60,964 nt of DNA from UMGS755 sp045595795. Lineage in GTDB: Bacteria > Bacillota > Clostridia > UBA1381 > UBA9506. Position 1 is the first letter of the stretch; every line of letters starts with the position of its first letter. A program made the translations under genes and the position numbers. The stretch is from positions 1 to 60,964 of the forward strand of contig JAZOBC010000053.1 of assembly GCA_045595795.1 (NCBI GenBank), in the 5' to 3' direction. Positions 17,788 to 26,425 of the stretch are shown here, piece after piece. Under the pieces are notes generated by a model, which was not told where the DNA came from, did not search any database, and worked only from the letters and a program-made list of their open reading frames with translations.

Positions 17788-18951
17788 CTATTCCTCTGCC
17801 TCTGGCTTTTTGGGAACAGCGCTGGCAGACATATTCATTTTAGCATCATCCAACAAGTCCGTGGTCAGCATACGAATCGCGGCAATTAAAGGCACACCGA
17901 AAATCATTCCGGAAATACCAAACCAACCACCAAAAATCATAATGGCAAAAATAACCCAAAACGGGCTTACGCCCACAGAGTCACCTAAAATCTTCGGTCC
18001 CAACACAATACCATCAAACTGTTGGAGAAGGAAAATAAATAAGGCAATCCAGATAGCCGGATAAATTCCCTGCACAAGTAATGTAACCAAAACCGGTGGT
18101 ACAGCACCAATAAACGGACCAAAGTAAGGGATCATGTTAAATACCATGACAATGACCGCCATCAGCGCTGCATAAGGTGCGCCAAGAATCAAAAATCCAA
18201 TCAAAGCCATAATGCCAATAATTAAGGAATCAATCATTTTTCCAAAGAAAAACTGATAGAAAATGCCGCTGATTTTATGCACATATTTACCCATTGCCGT
18301 TAGCGTTTTCTTTTTCACAAAAAGTCCAAAGATAAATCGAACAATACGAAACAGCGTCTCTTTCTCAAACAAAGCATACGCGCAAATGACAATGCCCATC
18401 ACCCACTCAAACAAGACATTGGTAACGCCTTTGACTCCTTCTACATAGCTCCACACGTCCTGCATAACAATCTGCTGCAGAATCTTCGCTACGTTGATGT
18501 TGTCAATGATATCATCAACTCTGAAGCGGTGCAGTAGTCCGCCTTCTTTGGTCAAATTCTCCGAAAACGTCTCAAGTTCTTTGATATATTCAGGAACCCG
18601 CTTCACAAAATCTGCCACACTGTCGGAAATAGCCGGTAAAATAAAGCTGAATGCCAAAACTAAAAGTGCAAGAAAAACAAAATACACCACTAAAATTGAG
18701 ATGCCTTTCTTTCTCTTCAAAAGCCATCCTTTCTTTGTTTTGGAAATAGCCTGTTCCAGTTTGACCGTTGCCGGATACAGAAAAAATGCCAAAATAAAGC
18801 CAATGACAAACGGTGTAAACAAAGATAAAATCTTTCCTAAAGCAGAAAAAATACTGCCCAGATTATCAAAGGTTTTATATACGATAATCACCGCCACTGC
18901 AAACAAAAAAGCACCAAACCATTTGCGCCAGTTCGTATGATTTTTTTCCAA
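17788..18951 (-). CDS. AI-2E family transporter (PerM/YdiK-like membrane protein)
   Basis: A 387-residue polytopic membrane protein with about eight hydrophobic segments and the family's C-terminal signature FGPFIGAVPPVLVTLL and GDSVGVSPFWVIFAIMIFGG. Members include quorum-signal exporters and sodium-proton antiporters; the substrate here is unknown. The start is TTG, with GGAGG seven bases upstream, placed just after the gatD stop. Its position behind murT-gatD suggests cotranscription but not necessarily shared function. Confidence 0.88.
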   Translation of the reverse strand: MEKNHTNWRKWFGAFLFAVAVIIVYKTFDNLGSIFSALGKILSLFTPFVIGFILAFFLYPATVKLEQAISKTKKGWLLKRKKGISILVVYFVFLALLVLAFSFILPAISDSVADFVKRVPEYIKELETFSENLTKEGGLLHRFRVDDIIDNINVAKILQQIVMQDVWSYVEGVKGVTNVLFEWVMGIVICAYALFEKETLFRIVRFIFGLFVKKKTLTAMGKYVHKISGIFYQFFFGKMIDSLIIGIMALIGFLILGAPYAALMAVIVMVFNMIPYFGPFIGAVPPVLVTLLVQGIYPAIWIALFIFLLQQFDGIVLGPKILGDSVGVSPFWVIFAIMIFGGWFGISGMIFGVPLIAAIRMLTTDLLDDAKMNMSASAVPKKPEAEE

Positions 18952-18962
18952 TGTTCTCCCTC

Positions 18963-19697
18963 CTATTTCGTAAATCGTTTTACAACATAGTCATGAGCTG
19001 TCTGCTCAAGAGTATCGTCCAGCGGTGCAAGACAGACTTCCTCGCCATACTTCCTACTGAGTGCCCGCTTGATGATTGCATCCGTAAGTTTTGGATTTTT
19101 GGGCAGCAGTGGTCCATGCAAATACGTTCCAAAGATATTTTTATATTGCACACCGCAAATACCGTCTTTGCCATTATCACCAAACCCACAGCAAATTTTT
19201 CCCAATGGGCTGCTGTTTCCAATATAAGTTCTACCACTATGATTTTCAAATCCCACGATTGTCATAGCCTCTCCATCAATCACAGCATCTGCCACTACAT
19301 CACCAATCAACCGCTTCTCGTCATGTTCTGTGTACATGTCAATAAGAGAAAGTCCGTCGATACGCTCATCAGCAACCTCATAATAGTGTCCCAAAAGCGG
19401 ATATCCGTCACAAAGTGCCAGCAAAACACCGCCGGATTCTACATACTCCTTTAGGTGATCTTGCGCCTTCATCAGTCGTTTACAAGCAGCCAGCTGATCG
19501 CGTTCAGACCCGCCACCTAACAGCACGATATCAAGTGAAGAAAAATCAATTTCGTCTTCCTTGCGAAAGATTTTCACATCCGCCGAGATACCACGCCACA
19601 TAAGACGGTTTTTCAGCGTCAAAATGTTTCCCCGATCGCTATAAACATTTAAAAGTTCCGGAAACAGATGCCCGATTGTAATCATTTTATTTTCCAC
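18963..19697 (-). CDS. gatD: Lipid II isoglutaminyl synthase, glutaminase subunit GatD
   Basis: GatD supplies ammonia to MurT, which amidates the D-Glu of the peptidoglycan stem peptide. The 244-residue class-I glutamine amidotransferase-like protein has the nucleophile in ALCDGYPLLG (Cys96) and the catalytic His in GTYLHGPLLPKNP (His194). The GTG start has GGAGGG eight bases upstream, inside murT; the two genes overlap by 11 bases, as expected for an obligate heterodimer. Confidence 0.95.
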   Translation of the reverse strand: MENKMITIGHLFPELLNVYSDRGNILTLKNRLMWRGISADVKIFRKEDEIDFSSLDIVLLGGGSERDQLAACKRLMKAQDHLKEYVESGGVLLALCDGYPLLGHYYEVADERIDGLSLIDMYTEHDEKRLIGDVVADAVIDGEAMTIVGFENHSGRTYIGNSSPLGKICCGFGDNGKDGICGVQYKNIFGTYLHGPLLPKNPKLTDAIIKRALSRKYGEEVCLAPLDDTLEQTAHDYVVKRFTK

Positions 19698-21045
19698 AAC
19701 CCGCGCCCTCCATTTCTTTTAAAATGGCCTGCGCCGTAAATACAGCGGTATAATTCGCCAAAGCGTAGCATATTTCTGCCTCACCATCGACCAAAGAGGC
19801 CAAGGCTTCCTTCATATCATAAATCGTCCGGCATCGTTCTACCGGAAACTCTGCATACTTCATCCTCAGTGCCAATTCATCGGCACGAGAGCCCGTAACA
19901 ACAATGTTTGAAACACCGCAGTTTGACAGTTTTTCAAACTCAACATCCCAAATCCATGAAATATCCCGACCGTCAGATGGCTGATCATTGACCGCCAGCA
20001 AAACATTCTTCTGTCTGCTGTCCTGCGTCACAGTCGCCACTGCCTGATTAAATCCTGCGGGATTTTTCGCCAGATTTAAAATAACTGGTTTACCAACAGA
20101 AAATTCTTCCATGCGTCCAATTTGAGGCTGATAAGCTTTCAAAACCGCTTGATGGTCCGGTAGCTTGTCCATAACCAAAGCCGCCGCAGCATAGGATAAA
20201 GCAATGTTATAGATATTATAAAAGCCACGGTAATGTACCTGAAACGGGATGGAAGTTTCCAAATAATCCAAAGTGAATGTAAGACCGTTTGAAAGAGAAA
20301 CATCATGCACCCGAAAACTAAGCGCAGGTCTTACCCAACCACAACCGGGGCAACTGAATTTTCCCAACTGGCTATAGTGGTGGTATTCATAAACAAGACC
20401 CTCACCACAGAAAACGCAGGACTGTCCTTCTTGTTGCTCATTCTGATCTGCGCCGGCATCCTCATCCACACCCATATAGAAGCAAGAATGTGTTGTATCC
20501 TTACCGAATTGTGCAACCAACGGGTCATCGCCATTTAAAATTAGTCTCGCATCCGGTGCCATTTCTAAGGCTCGTCGCAGAAAATCCGCCGTTTGCTCAA
20601 TTGCACCGTAACGATCCAGCTGATCACGAAATAGATTGGTCATCACAACCACCGTGGGGGTCACATAGCGAAACACCTTAACACAAGACGCTTCATCAAC
20701 CTCAAGGCAAGCATAGTCTGCACGCAGTTTGCCAAACAAATTTGCCTTTTCCGCGAAAGCACAGCAAACACCCCAAATCATGTTGGCACCAATTTCATTA
20801 CAAACCACACAATGCCCGGCAGAGCGAATAAACGCTGCCAACAAGTTGTTGGTTGTGGTTTTTCCGTTCGTACCACACACCACAATAATATCTTTTTTCA
20901 CCTGACGAGAAAGCATAGTCAGCATGGAAGGGCAAATTTTCATTGCCAACTGTCCCGGCATAGATGTGCCTCTTTTTCCCAAAATACGGCTACCAATAAT
21001 CGCCAACTTACAAACCCAAATAGCAAGAATCAAACGAATCTTCAT
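19687..21045 (-). CDS. murT: Lipid II isoglutaminyl synthase, subunit MurT
   Basis: A 452-residue Mur-ligase-like protein that uses ATP and GatD-derived ammonia to amidate lipid II. Visible are the ATP loop GTNGKTTTNNLLA (about residue 60), the inserted Cys4 zinc ribbon CVFCGEG..CPGCG (about 215-240) that separates MurT from ordinary Mur ligases, and the C-terminal DUF1727 region with LNLAKNPAGFNQ. AAGGAG precedes the ATG. Confidence 0.95.
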   Translation of the reverse strand: MKIRLILAIWVCKLAIIGSRILGKRGTSMPGQLAMKICPSMLTMLSRQVKKDIIVVCGTNGKTTTNNLLAAFIRSAGHCVVCNEIGANMIWGVCCAFAEKANLFGKLRADYACLEVDEASCVKVFRYVTPTVVVMTNLFRDQLDRYGAIEQTADFLRRALEMAPDARLILNGDDPLVAQFGKDTTHSCFYMGVDEDAGADQNEQQEGQSCVFCGEGLVYEYHHYSQLGKFSCPGCGWVRPALSFRVHDVSLSNGLTFTLDYLETSIPFQVHYRGFYNIYNIALSYAAAALVMDKLPDHQAVLKAYQPQIGRMEEFSVGKPVILNLAKNPAGFNQAVATVTQDSRQKNVLLAVNDQPSDGRDISWIWDVEFEKLSNCGVSNIVVTGSRADELALRMKYAEFPVERCRTIYDMKEALASLVDGEAEICYALANYTAVFTAQAILKEMEGAGCGK

Positions 21046-21097
21046 TGTCGCTCCTTATCCGTAGCAAAACTACCGCATAATATCATTTTATATATTT

Positions 21098-21125
21098 ATT
21101 ATACACCTTTTCGGTCGTAAATCAA
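21098..21125 (-). promoter_or_regulatory. Sigma-A-type promoter of murT-gatD
   Basis: Minus strand TTGATT (21120-21125), 16-base spacer, perfect TATAAT (21098-21103). Confidence 0.7.
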
Positions 21126-21242
21126 CCCTTTTTAAACGCGATTCCTAAATTTCTTACCGGTTGTACCTTTTCACTCCGGGCAATCACCAAATCGTTCCCA
21201 CAGCATATCATGTAGTATAACAACAAAAAGGAGGTAACGACC

Positions 21243-21341
21243 ATGGGATGCAATAACGGTTTATTCGGTTTTGGTGGTAATAACAGCTGTCTGTGGATCA
21301 TCTTGATCATCATCCTCATTTCTTGCTGCTGCAACGACTAA
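21243..21341 (+). CDS. Tiny membrane protein, YjcZ-type sporulation-protein-like
   Basis: A 32-residue protein that starts MGCNNGLFGFGGNN, continues with one very hydrophobic segment of Ile and Leu, and ends SCCCND. The layout (short Gly/Asn-rich head, single membrane segment, Cys tail) is that of the tiny Firmicutes proteins grouped with YjcZ, several of which are spore-associated. AAGGAGG lies seven bases before the ATG, and a strong terminator follows 15 bases after the stop, so this is a complete one-gene unit. Function unknown. Confidence 0.75.
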   Translation: MGCNNGLFGFGGNNSCLWIILIIILISCCCND

Positions 21342-21356
21342 GAGATAAGTCAGCCA

Positions 21357-21391
21357 GGGGGGCTGTCGCGTTTGCGACAGCCCCCCCTTTC
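21357..21391 (+). terminator. Terminator of the tiny membrane-protein gene
   Basis: GGGGGGCTGTCGC/GCGACAGCCCCCC with a GTTT loop, followed by CTTTC. Confidence 0.88.
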
Positions 21392-21397
21392 TCATGT

Positions 21398-21432
21398 AAA
21401 AAGGTGCAGATTTTATCAAAATCTGCACCTTT
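21398..21432 (-). terminator. Terminator at the left end of the accessory island
   Basis: AAAGGTGCAGATTTT with its complement (21400-21414 with 21418-21432). On the minus strand it is followed by TTTTT, so it ends the long leftward surface-protein transcription unit, 25 bases past the small membrane-protein stop. Confidence 0.88.
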
Positions 21433-21457
21433 GCAAGCCAATATTCTTTTAAAAAGT

Positions 21458-21583
21458 TTATACTTTTTTCCTATTCTTTCGCCTGCTGTCACTTTCTCTC
21501 CCGGAAATAATACAGGCGCAAATGAGTACCACAACCACACTGAACACAACAGCACAAATTGTCATCCCTATTACAATTTTCAT
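21458..21583 (-). CDS. Small single-span membrane protein
   Basis: A 41-residue protein starting MKIVIGMTICAVVFS with one hydrophobic segment (about residues 2-26, containing two Cys) and a strongly basic tail ending RRKNRKKV. AAGGAG is nine to ten bases before the ATG. It is the last gene before the island terminator. Such small membrane proteins occur at the ends of mobile or surface loci, but I do not recognise the family; a role as membrane chaperone or docking factor would be speculation. Confidence 0.65.
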   Translation of the reverse strand: MKIVIGMTICAVVFSVVVVLICACIISGRESDSRRKNRKKV

Positions 21584-21610
21584 TAAAAAATTACTCCTTC
21601 AGTTTTTTAA

Positions 21611-21773
21611 TTAAACGACAGGCATCCATTCCCATTGCTCCCGCTGATATTCATAACCTATATCGTTTAGCCAATAGTTGTGGGTGATTGTTGCTTCCAT
21701 AACCGTTACATAATGCCACTTATCGTCGTAAAGGTCGTTGTATGGGTTAAATTCAAGTGATTTCACATAGCTT
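21611..21773 (-). pseudogene. Out-of-frame SLH-like C-terminal tail of the BspA/Hint protein
   Basis: Directly after the TGA of the 1211-residue gene, the +1 frame stays open for about 54 codons. It reads like protein: an SLH-like module with FNPYNDLYDD, KWHYVTVMEATITHNYW and a Trp-rich end. It resembles the last 40 residues of the SLH protein at 26422-27720 (FADVMDNEYWAYYDIYEAS). There is no start codon with a ribosome-binding site, so it is best read as the original C terminus cut off by a one-base frameshift; an assembly error or recoding is possible. Confidence 0.6.
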
Positions 21774-24700
21774 TCAAGAGGCTTTATCCGAATTTTCAGA
21801 AGGAGTTTCTGCTGATGAATTCTCTGTGCTTTCTTTTGAGGATTCATTTGAATCGGACGATTCTGTTGTACCAGCGGATGCTTCAGTTTTATCGGAATAA
21901 GTATCTGGTTCGCTTGATGCTGAACCGCCGGAACCTCCTGACGTCGAGCTTTCATCTCCTGTTACTTCTAAAGATGAGCCTGCTTCACCTTCTTCGCCAG
22001 AAGTTTCCTTCGGCGGAGTTGGTGTAGTGGTTTCGTCATCGCCACCACTTTCAGTATTGGGAGTAGTTTCTTCCGTTCCATTCTCGGTCGAGCCTTCGCC
22101 CTCTTCTGTCTCTCCACCTTCGCCACCTTGCTCAATATCGGTATTGTCTTCGTTGTCCGGCTCGGCAGGAGTCGTAGGCTCAGTGTCAGGTTCTGTGTTT
22201 TCAGTTTCGCCCTCGGTAGTATCATCGGGATTAGTTTCGGGAGTAGTTACTTCTGTGTTTTCTCCGCCCTTATCATCCGTTCCACCTTCGGTTTCTGTCT
22301 TATCCTCGGCATCCGGGATGTCTGTGCCGCCTTCAGGTTCCTTATCTGTACCTTCAGTGCCTTCAGTATCATTTTCTTTGTCGGTGTTATCCTTATCCTC
22401 AGGCTCATCCTTTTTATCTGCATCAGTGTTTTCTTTGTTGTCCTCGGATTCTTCATCCTCTTTTTTAACACCCTCTGCAGCGATGGTTATTGCTTCTGCA
22501 TCACTCAGTAAATCTTTGGATATGGTAAGCGTACCTGTTTCAATATCAAATGTGATTTCTTCGGGGTTCTTGTCGCTGTCTTCTTCACATGTGTAAATGA
22601 TATATTCCTCAAGGTCAATTGTAATTACAATTGTTTCAGGCAATTCGTAACCTTCACCTGCGGTAAAGGTAATTACGACATCCTCATTAGTCACAATTTC
22701 ATTATCAGCTAAATCGAATGTAAGGTTTTCAACTTCAAAGTTAAGTGTTGACTTTTCTTCATCAGTAGATTCATCTTTTGTCTCAGTTTCGCCGTTTTCT
22801 TCGGTGTTCTCTTCTAAATCTTCGGTTTCTTCTAATTCTTCCTCGGGAAACTCCTCAAAGACATCAAGTAAATCATGACCGTAGATATATCGCTCGATGA
22901 TTGCTTCAAGGTCTTCAAACGTAGTCAGTCTCTTACCGATGGATACCTTAAGATACTTAATGGGGAATATCTGTTCAAAGACCGCTTCGGGCATATAGTC
23001 CGCAAAGTCTTCATAAGTAAATAAACCATATCTTTCGATATCCCGTTCCATCAAGTCGGAATCATATTTCAAACCTTCGTCATATTCGAAGAAGTTGAAT
23101 AGCCCTGGAATACCACCAGGCATAGAGAACATACCATTTACGAAGTAGTTCAGATGATACTGAGTTGTCATACTATAACAACCTGTGTATTCAACCTCCG
23201 CCCAAGCTTTTTCAAGTGTTATCGTTTCATATCCAGAATCTTTTTCTTTTACAAAACGATGTCCTATAAACTCTTCGCAGTTTTCTGCGGTGATATAAAC
23301 GTACTCATTCAAATCAAGATCAAACAATGCGTGGTCAAAAATAAATTCCTGTATTGTTCCGTCAGAAAACTCAAGGTTTACAACATTCCACTCTGCATCG
23401 CCTTCATACTCTGTAAACAATACTGAAGATTCAGTATAGCAACCATTTTCGTGGTCATATACCCTTACCACATCGCCTTGCTGCACATCTTCAATAGGAA
23501 GTCGGGAGCCGTCCGCCATAGTGATCAGGGTGCCGGTTGCAAAACAACCGCCAGAGTTACCTCCGCCACTGATCGTTGTAACAGTCTTTTTTACAGTCAA
23601 TTTTATTGTGAATTGTTCAAGACCAAATATATAAAACTGATCTGTTATGTCATTTCCATTCTTCGTGGCAGTCGTATTATATTTGATTTCTTTTGTAGCG
23701 GTTTGTTCATCGTTAGGTACAACCGTGCTACCTCTTCCGTAACTGTACTGCAATCCTGGATGAACATAGTGCGTTCTTGTTTTGCCGTAAATTCCGTAAT
23801 GCGGAACATAGTTACCTTCTCCAGGCAAAACGTCAACCCACCAATACCAACGGTCAAACATAGCATACAGTCGTACATTATCCCTGGCAATTGTACTGTC
23901 ATGCACATAATCTGTCTCAAAAATACTTATATGTCCACTAACAAAATATTCGCCTGTATTTGTTGCATCTAACACAATATTGTATTCACTAAACAAATCA
24001 TAGAGATGTATATCTGTTGATTCTTCATCTACAAGAATATCTTGCGGCATAACATTAGTTCCACCCGATGCTAAAATACGTTTTTCTGGTACATAGTCCT
24101 CGTGATTCATATTGCTGAGTTGTCCATCATATGTGGACGGATAAAATGAACTCTGATCATCGCTAACCCATGTGCCATGTGGGGACCATCCAAGAAAAGC
24201 TAATTCAGCGTGGTCAGGATGTGCTTCTGATAATGTTATTTCTTCATCTTCATAAGCATATGCCGTTTTCCAGATGTAATCGTTTCCTGAACTATCGAAA
24301 GTATGATAATAAATTGTATACTTTAATGCTTTATAAGTGAAATATCCTGGACCACCGCCATTATGAAGGTCTAGTCTTGCATAGGTTTTGTTTACATTAC
24401 TTACATCATAGATCGTTCCTCCGCCACCTACAAGTTTTGTAGAATCTATAAACACTTCAACAGTATCTGCATTTGTAACATTAGCATTCGTCCACTGTTT
24501 ACTAGCATAAATCGTAGTTAACTCATCACAATCACTAAACATTGCTTGTATATCTTTCAATACTGGTGTCGAAAATGAACTTATATCTATTTCTGAAATA
24601 CTATGGCAAGCATAGAACATATGAGCCATTGTAGTAACCTTTTCAGTATTAAAACTTGAAAGATTAACCGATTTCAATGCTTTACATATATAGAACATAG

Positions 24701-25409
24701 ACCCCATAGATGTTACTTTTTCAGTATTAAAGTTTGAAAGATTAAGAGTTTCTATCTTTTCGCAATGTGCAAACATACTTGTCATAGTGCTTACATTGCT
24801 TGTGTCAAAGTTTGACACATCAAGACTATCTACCGACATCCCATAGAACATATGATTCATATCGGTTACATTTGATGTATCAAAATTTGAAAGATTCAGA
24901 CTTACCAAACCTTTGCATTGTTGGAACATAGCTGCCATTGTTTTAGCATTTGAAGTGTCCAATGTTTCTAGTCCGTTGATTGTCGTAATGTCCGAACAGC
25001 CATAGAACATCTTTGAGCAGTCTGTTCCTGTTGCAATGGTATCTTCGCAGAGGACATAGTAGTTTCCTGCTCCATCGTCAAAGAGCTGAATTCCGCCTGT
25101 TCCGTCAGCATCCACCTTTGCCAAACATGTCGGCTCCGTCAAGCTCCATGTAAACTGCGGATAATCCGCAGGCTTACCAAAGGTAATTGTCTTTGCAGTT
25201 TTAATTCTTGCATTAAAGGTTGGGCCTGCCTCAAGCACTGTCATAACCGCCGGTTCTTCTGGGTCCGCCGCGTTTACTGTCACACCGATATCAACTCCAT
25301 CAAACGTGCCTTTATATTTTGCAGGGCTGAAATTTGCTCCTATGCAACACACAAGAATCAAAAGGTTGAGCGTTGCCGATAGTATTCTTATTAAATTGTT
25401 TTTCTTCAC
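21774..25409 (-). CDS. Large secreted BspA-repeat surface protein with embedded Hint domain
   Basis: A 1211-residue protein, predicted secreted (hydrophobic residues 6-28). Residues about 130-300 hold BspA-type (DUF285) leucine-rich repeats with the pattern MFxxCxxLxxLxLSNFDTSNVTxM. About 355-540 is beta-rich with an FLGWSP element like InlB B-repeats. About 621-845 is a Hint-type domain beginning GGCFATGTLITMADG (Cys622), with His693 and a YHLNYFVNG end. From about 855 it becomes a Glu/Thr/Asp/Ser-rich spacer with no folded look. The stop removes a C-terminal SLH-like tail readable in another frame. It is the last large gene of the phase-variable island, and probably a surface adhesin or scaffold. 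Confidence 0.85.
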   Translation of the reverse strand: MKKNNLIRILSATLNLLILVCCIGANFSPAKYKGTFDGVDIGVTVNAADPEEPAVMTVLEAGPTFNARIKTAKTITFGKPADYPQFTWSLTEPTCLAKVDADGTGGIQLFDDGAGNYYVLCEDTIATGTDCSKMFYGCSDITTINGLETLDTSNAKTMAAMFQQCKGLVSLNLSNFDTSNVTDMNHMFYGMSVDSLDVSNFDTSNVSTMTSMFAHCEKIETLNLSNFNTEKVTSMGSMFYICKALKSVNLSSFNTEKVTTMAHMFYACHSISEIDISSFSTPVLKDIQAMFSDCDELTTIYASKQWTNANVTNADTVEVFIDSTKLVGGGGTIYDVSNVNKTYARLDLHNGGGPGYFTYKALKYTIYYHTFDSSGNDYIWKTAYAYEDEEITLSEAHPDHAELAFLGWSPHGTWVSDDQSSFYPSTYDGQLSNMNHEDYVPEKRILASGGTNVMPQDILVDEESTDIHLYDLFSEYNIVLDATNTGEYFVSGHISIFETDYVHDSTIARDNVRLYAMFDRWYWWVDVLPGEGNYVPHYGIYGKTRTHYVHPGLQYSYGRGSTVVPNDEQTATKEIKYNTTATKNGNDITDQFYIFGLEQFTIKLTVKKTVTTISGGGNSGGCFATGTLITMADGSRLPIEDVQQGDVVRVYDHENGCYTESSVLFTEYEGDAEWNVVNLEFSDGTIQEFIFDHALFDLDLNEYVYITAENCEEFIGHRFVKEKDSGYETITLEKAWAEVEYTGCYSMTTQYHLNYFVNGMFSMPGGIPGLFNFFEYDEGLKYDSDLMERDIERYGLFTYEDFADYMPEAVFEQIFPIKYLKVSIGKRLTTFEDLEAIIERYIYGHDLLDVFEEFPEEELEETEDLEENTEENGETETKDESTDEEKSTLNFEVENLTFDLADNEIVTNEDVVITFTAGEGYELPETIVITIDLEEYIIYTCEEDSDKNPEEITFDIETGTLTISKDLLSDAEAITIAAEGVKKEDEESEDNKENTDADKKDEPEDKDNTDKENDTEGTEGTDKEPEGGTDIPDAEDKTETEGGTDDKGGENTEVTTPETNPDDTTEGETENTEPDTEPTTPAEPDNEDNTDIEQGGEGGETEEGEGSTENGTEETTPNTESGGDDETTTPTPPKETSGEEGEAGSSLEVTGDESSTSGGSGGSASSEPDTYSDKTEASAGTTESSDSNESSKESTENSSAETPSENSDKAS

Positions 25410-25455
25410 GGGAACACCCCTCCTTATCTGTATGGATTTTTTACCATTTTCTTAT

Positions 25456-25896
25456 TTAGTTTATCTGCTCGGCATAAACATCAAGCGATATGTTCCCATT
25501 TATAGCTTCCGTAGCACCGGAAGCATCGAACTTTATTGTTACCGTTGCTGAACTTTGTGCAGCCATTGTTTTTGCACTTGAAAGTGCCGAACCATCTGCA
25601 TAGGTAATGATTATACCCGATGGGGCAGTAGCAATCAATGAATATTCAATAGCCACCTCAGAATCATTTTTTACTGTATATGTCTGTGTTGTTGTTTCGC
25701 CCGCCTCAAGTTCTATTGATGAATTTGAAGATGACATACCAACCTTGAATATAGCCACACGAGCTTCATCGATACTTGTAGTTTTCGTGGTATATTTTGA
25801 AAGAGTTACACCTGTTAAAAGAACTGACGCAAGCAGTAAATATGAAATATAAGCGCTTATTGGTAATTTGAACTTGTTTTTTTCGCTTTTATTCAT
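25456..25896 (-). CDS. TasA/camelysin-like SipW-dependent secreted protein
   Basis: A 146-residue protein with the SipW-type leader (Lys-rich start, hydrophobic residues about 15-30, then VTLSKYTTKTT), followed by a compact beta domain containing a TYTVKNDSEVAIEYS strand pair and ending DVYAEQIN. Camelysin/TasA family members form extracellular fibres or proteases after release by SipW. It directly follows a sipW gene by 19 bases, matching the usual enzyme-substrate pairing. Assignment to the family rests on leader, size and context rather than on strong domain identity. Confidence 0.7.
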   Translation of the reverse strand: MNKSEKNKFKLPISAYISYLLLASVLLTGVTLSKYTTKTTSIDEARVAIFKVGMSSSNSSIELEAGETTTQTYTVKNDSEVAIEYSLIATAPSGIIITYADGSALSSAKTMAAQSSATVTIKFDASGATEAINGNISLDVYAEQIN

Positions 25897-25915
25897 TGCT
25901 TACATCCTTTCCTTT

Positions 25916-26425
25916 TTATTTTTTCTCTTCCTCGTTTTTAAAGAATGAGGGAAGAGCAATAATTGCAAATGCGCCTAAAATTAAAATCATAATACCAAAC
26001 GGTGACTGTAAATATTCCAACACAAGGCCAACATACGGAATGGTGAAAACTACCTTGCCGGCAATTTGCTTGCTTGTTACAGACTCTTTGTCTTCCGCAT
26101 TATTCGCGTCTCCTTTGGTAACAAACCCTGCATCTGTAACACCTGCTATTCTATGTGTAACAAGGCTTTTACCATCTATAAAGCTTATTACATCGCCCTT
26201 TTTATACTCGTTCTGTTCTTTTATAATAATCATATCGTTTACACTAATATGAGGCTCCATGCTACCCGATATAACAACGGCAGTAGAGTAACCGAAAATA
26301 TTCGGATAAGGGTTTTTAAAAAAATGCTTATTTATTATCAGATACAGATTTGAAACAAGCAAGAACGCTAATATAACTGATATAATGACAGATACGATTT
26401 TGTATGTTATTTTTAATACTTTCAT
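25916..26425 (-). CDS. sipW: Signal peptidase I, SipW type (second copy)
   Basis: A 169-residue ER-type signal peptidase that uses a Ser-His pair instead of Ser-Lys. Motifs: SGSMEP (Ser55), LVTHRI (His91) and TKGDANNAED (Asp106). Membrane segments flank the catalytic domain (about residues 10-32 and 140-160). In Bacillus, SipW releases TasA and TapA. Here it lies between the SLH protein (four-base overlap, ATGA) and a TasA-like gene, so those are the likely substrates. Confidence 0.92.
   Translation of the reverse strand: MKVLKITYKIVSVIISVILAFLLVSNLYLIINKHFFKNPYPNIFGYSTAVVISGSMEPHISVNDMIIIKEQNEYKKGDVISFIDGKSLVTHRIAGVTDAGFVTKGDANNAEDKESVTSKQIAGKVVFTIPYVGLVLEYLQSPFGIMILILGAFAIIALPSFFKNEEEKK

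Noticed and set aside
17705..18064. 119-codon open frame on the plus strand after spoIVA
   Set aside because: It passes through the two-way terminator and is antisense to the AI-2E-family gene.
22027..22596. Ser/Val/Pro-rich 189-codon open frame on the plus strand
   Set aside because: It is the complement of the Glu/Thr/Asp-rich repeats of the BspA/Hint protein; the low-complexity composition explains the open frame.
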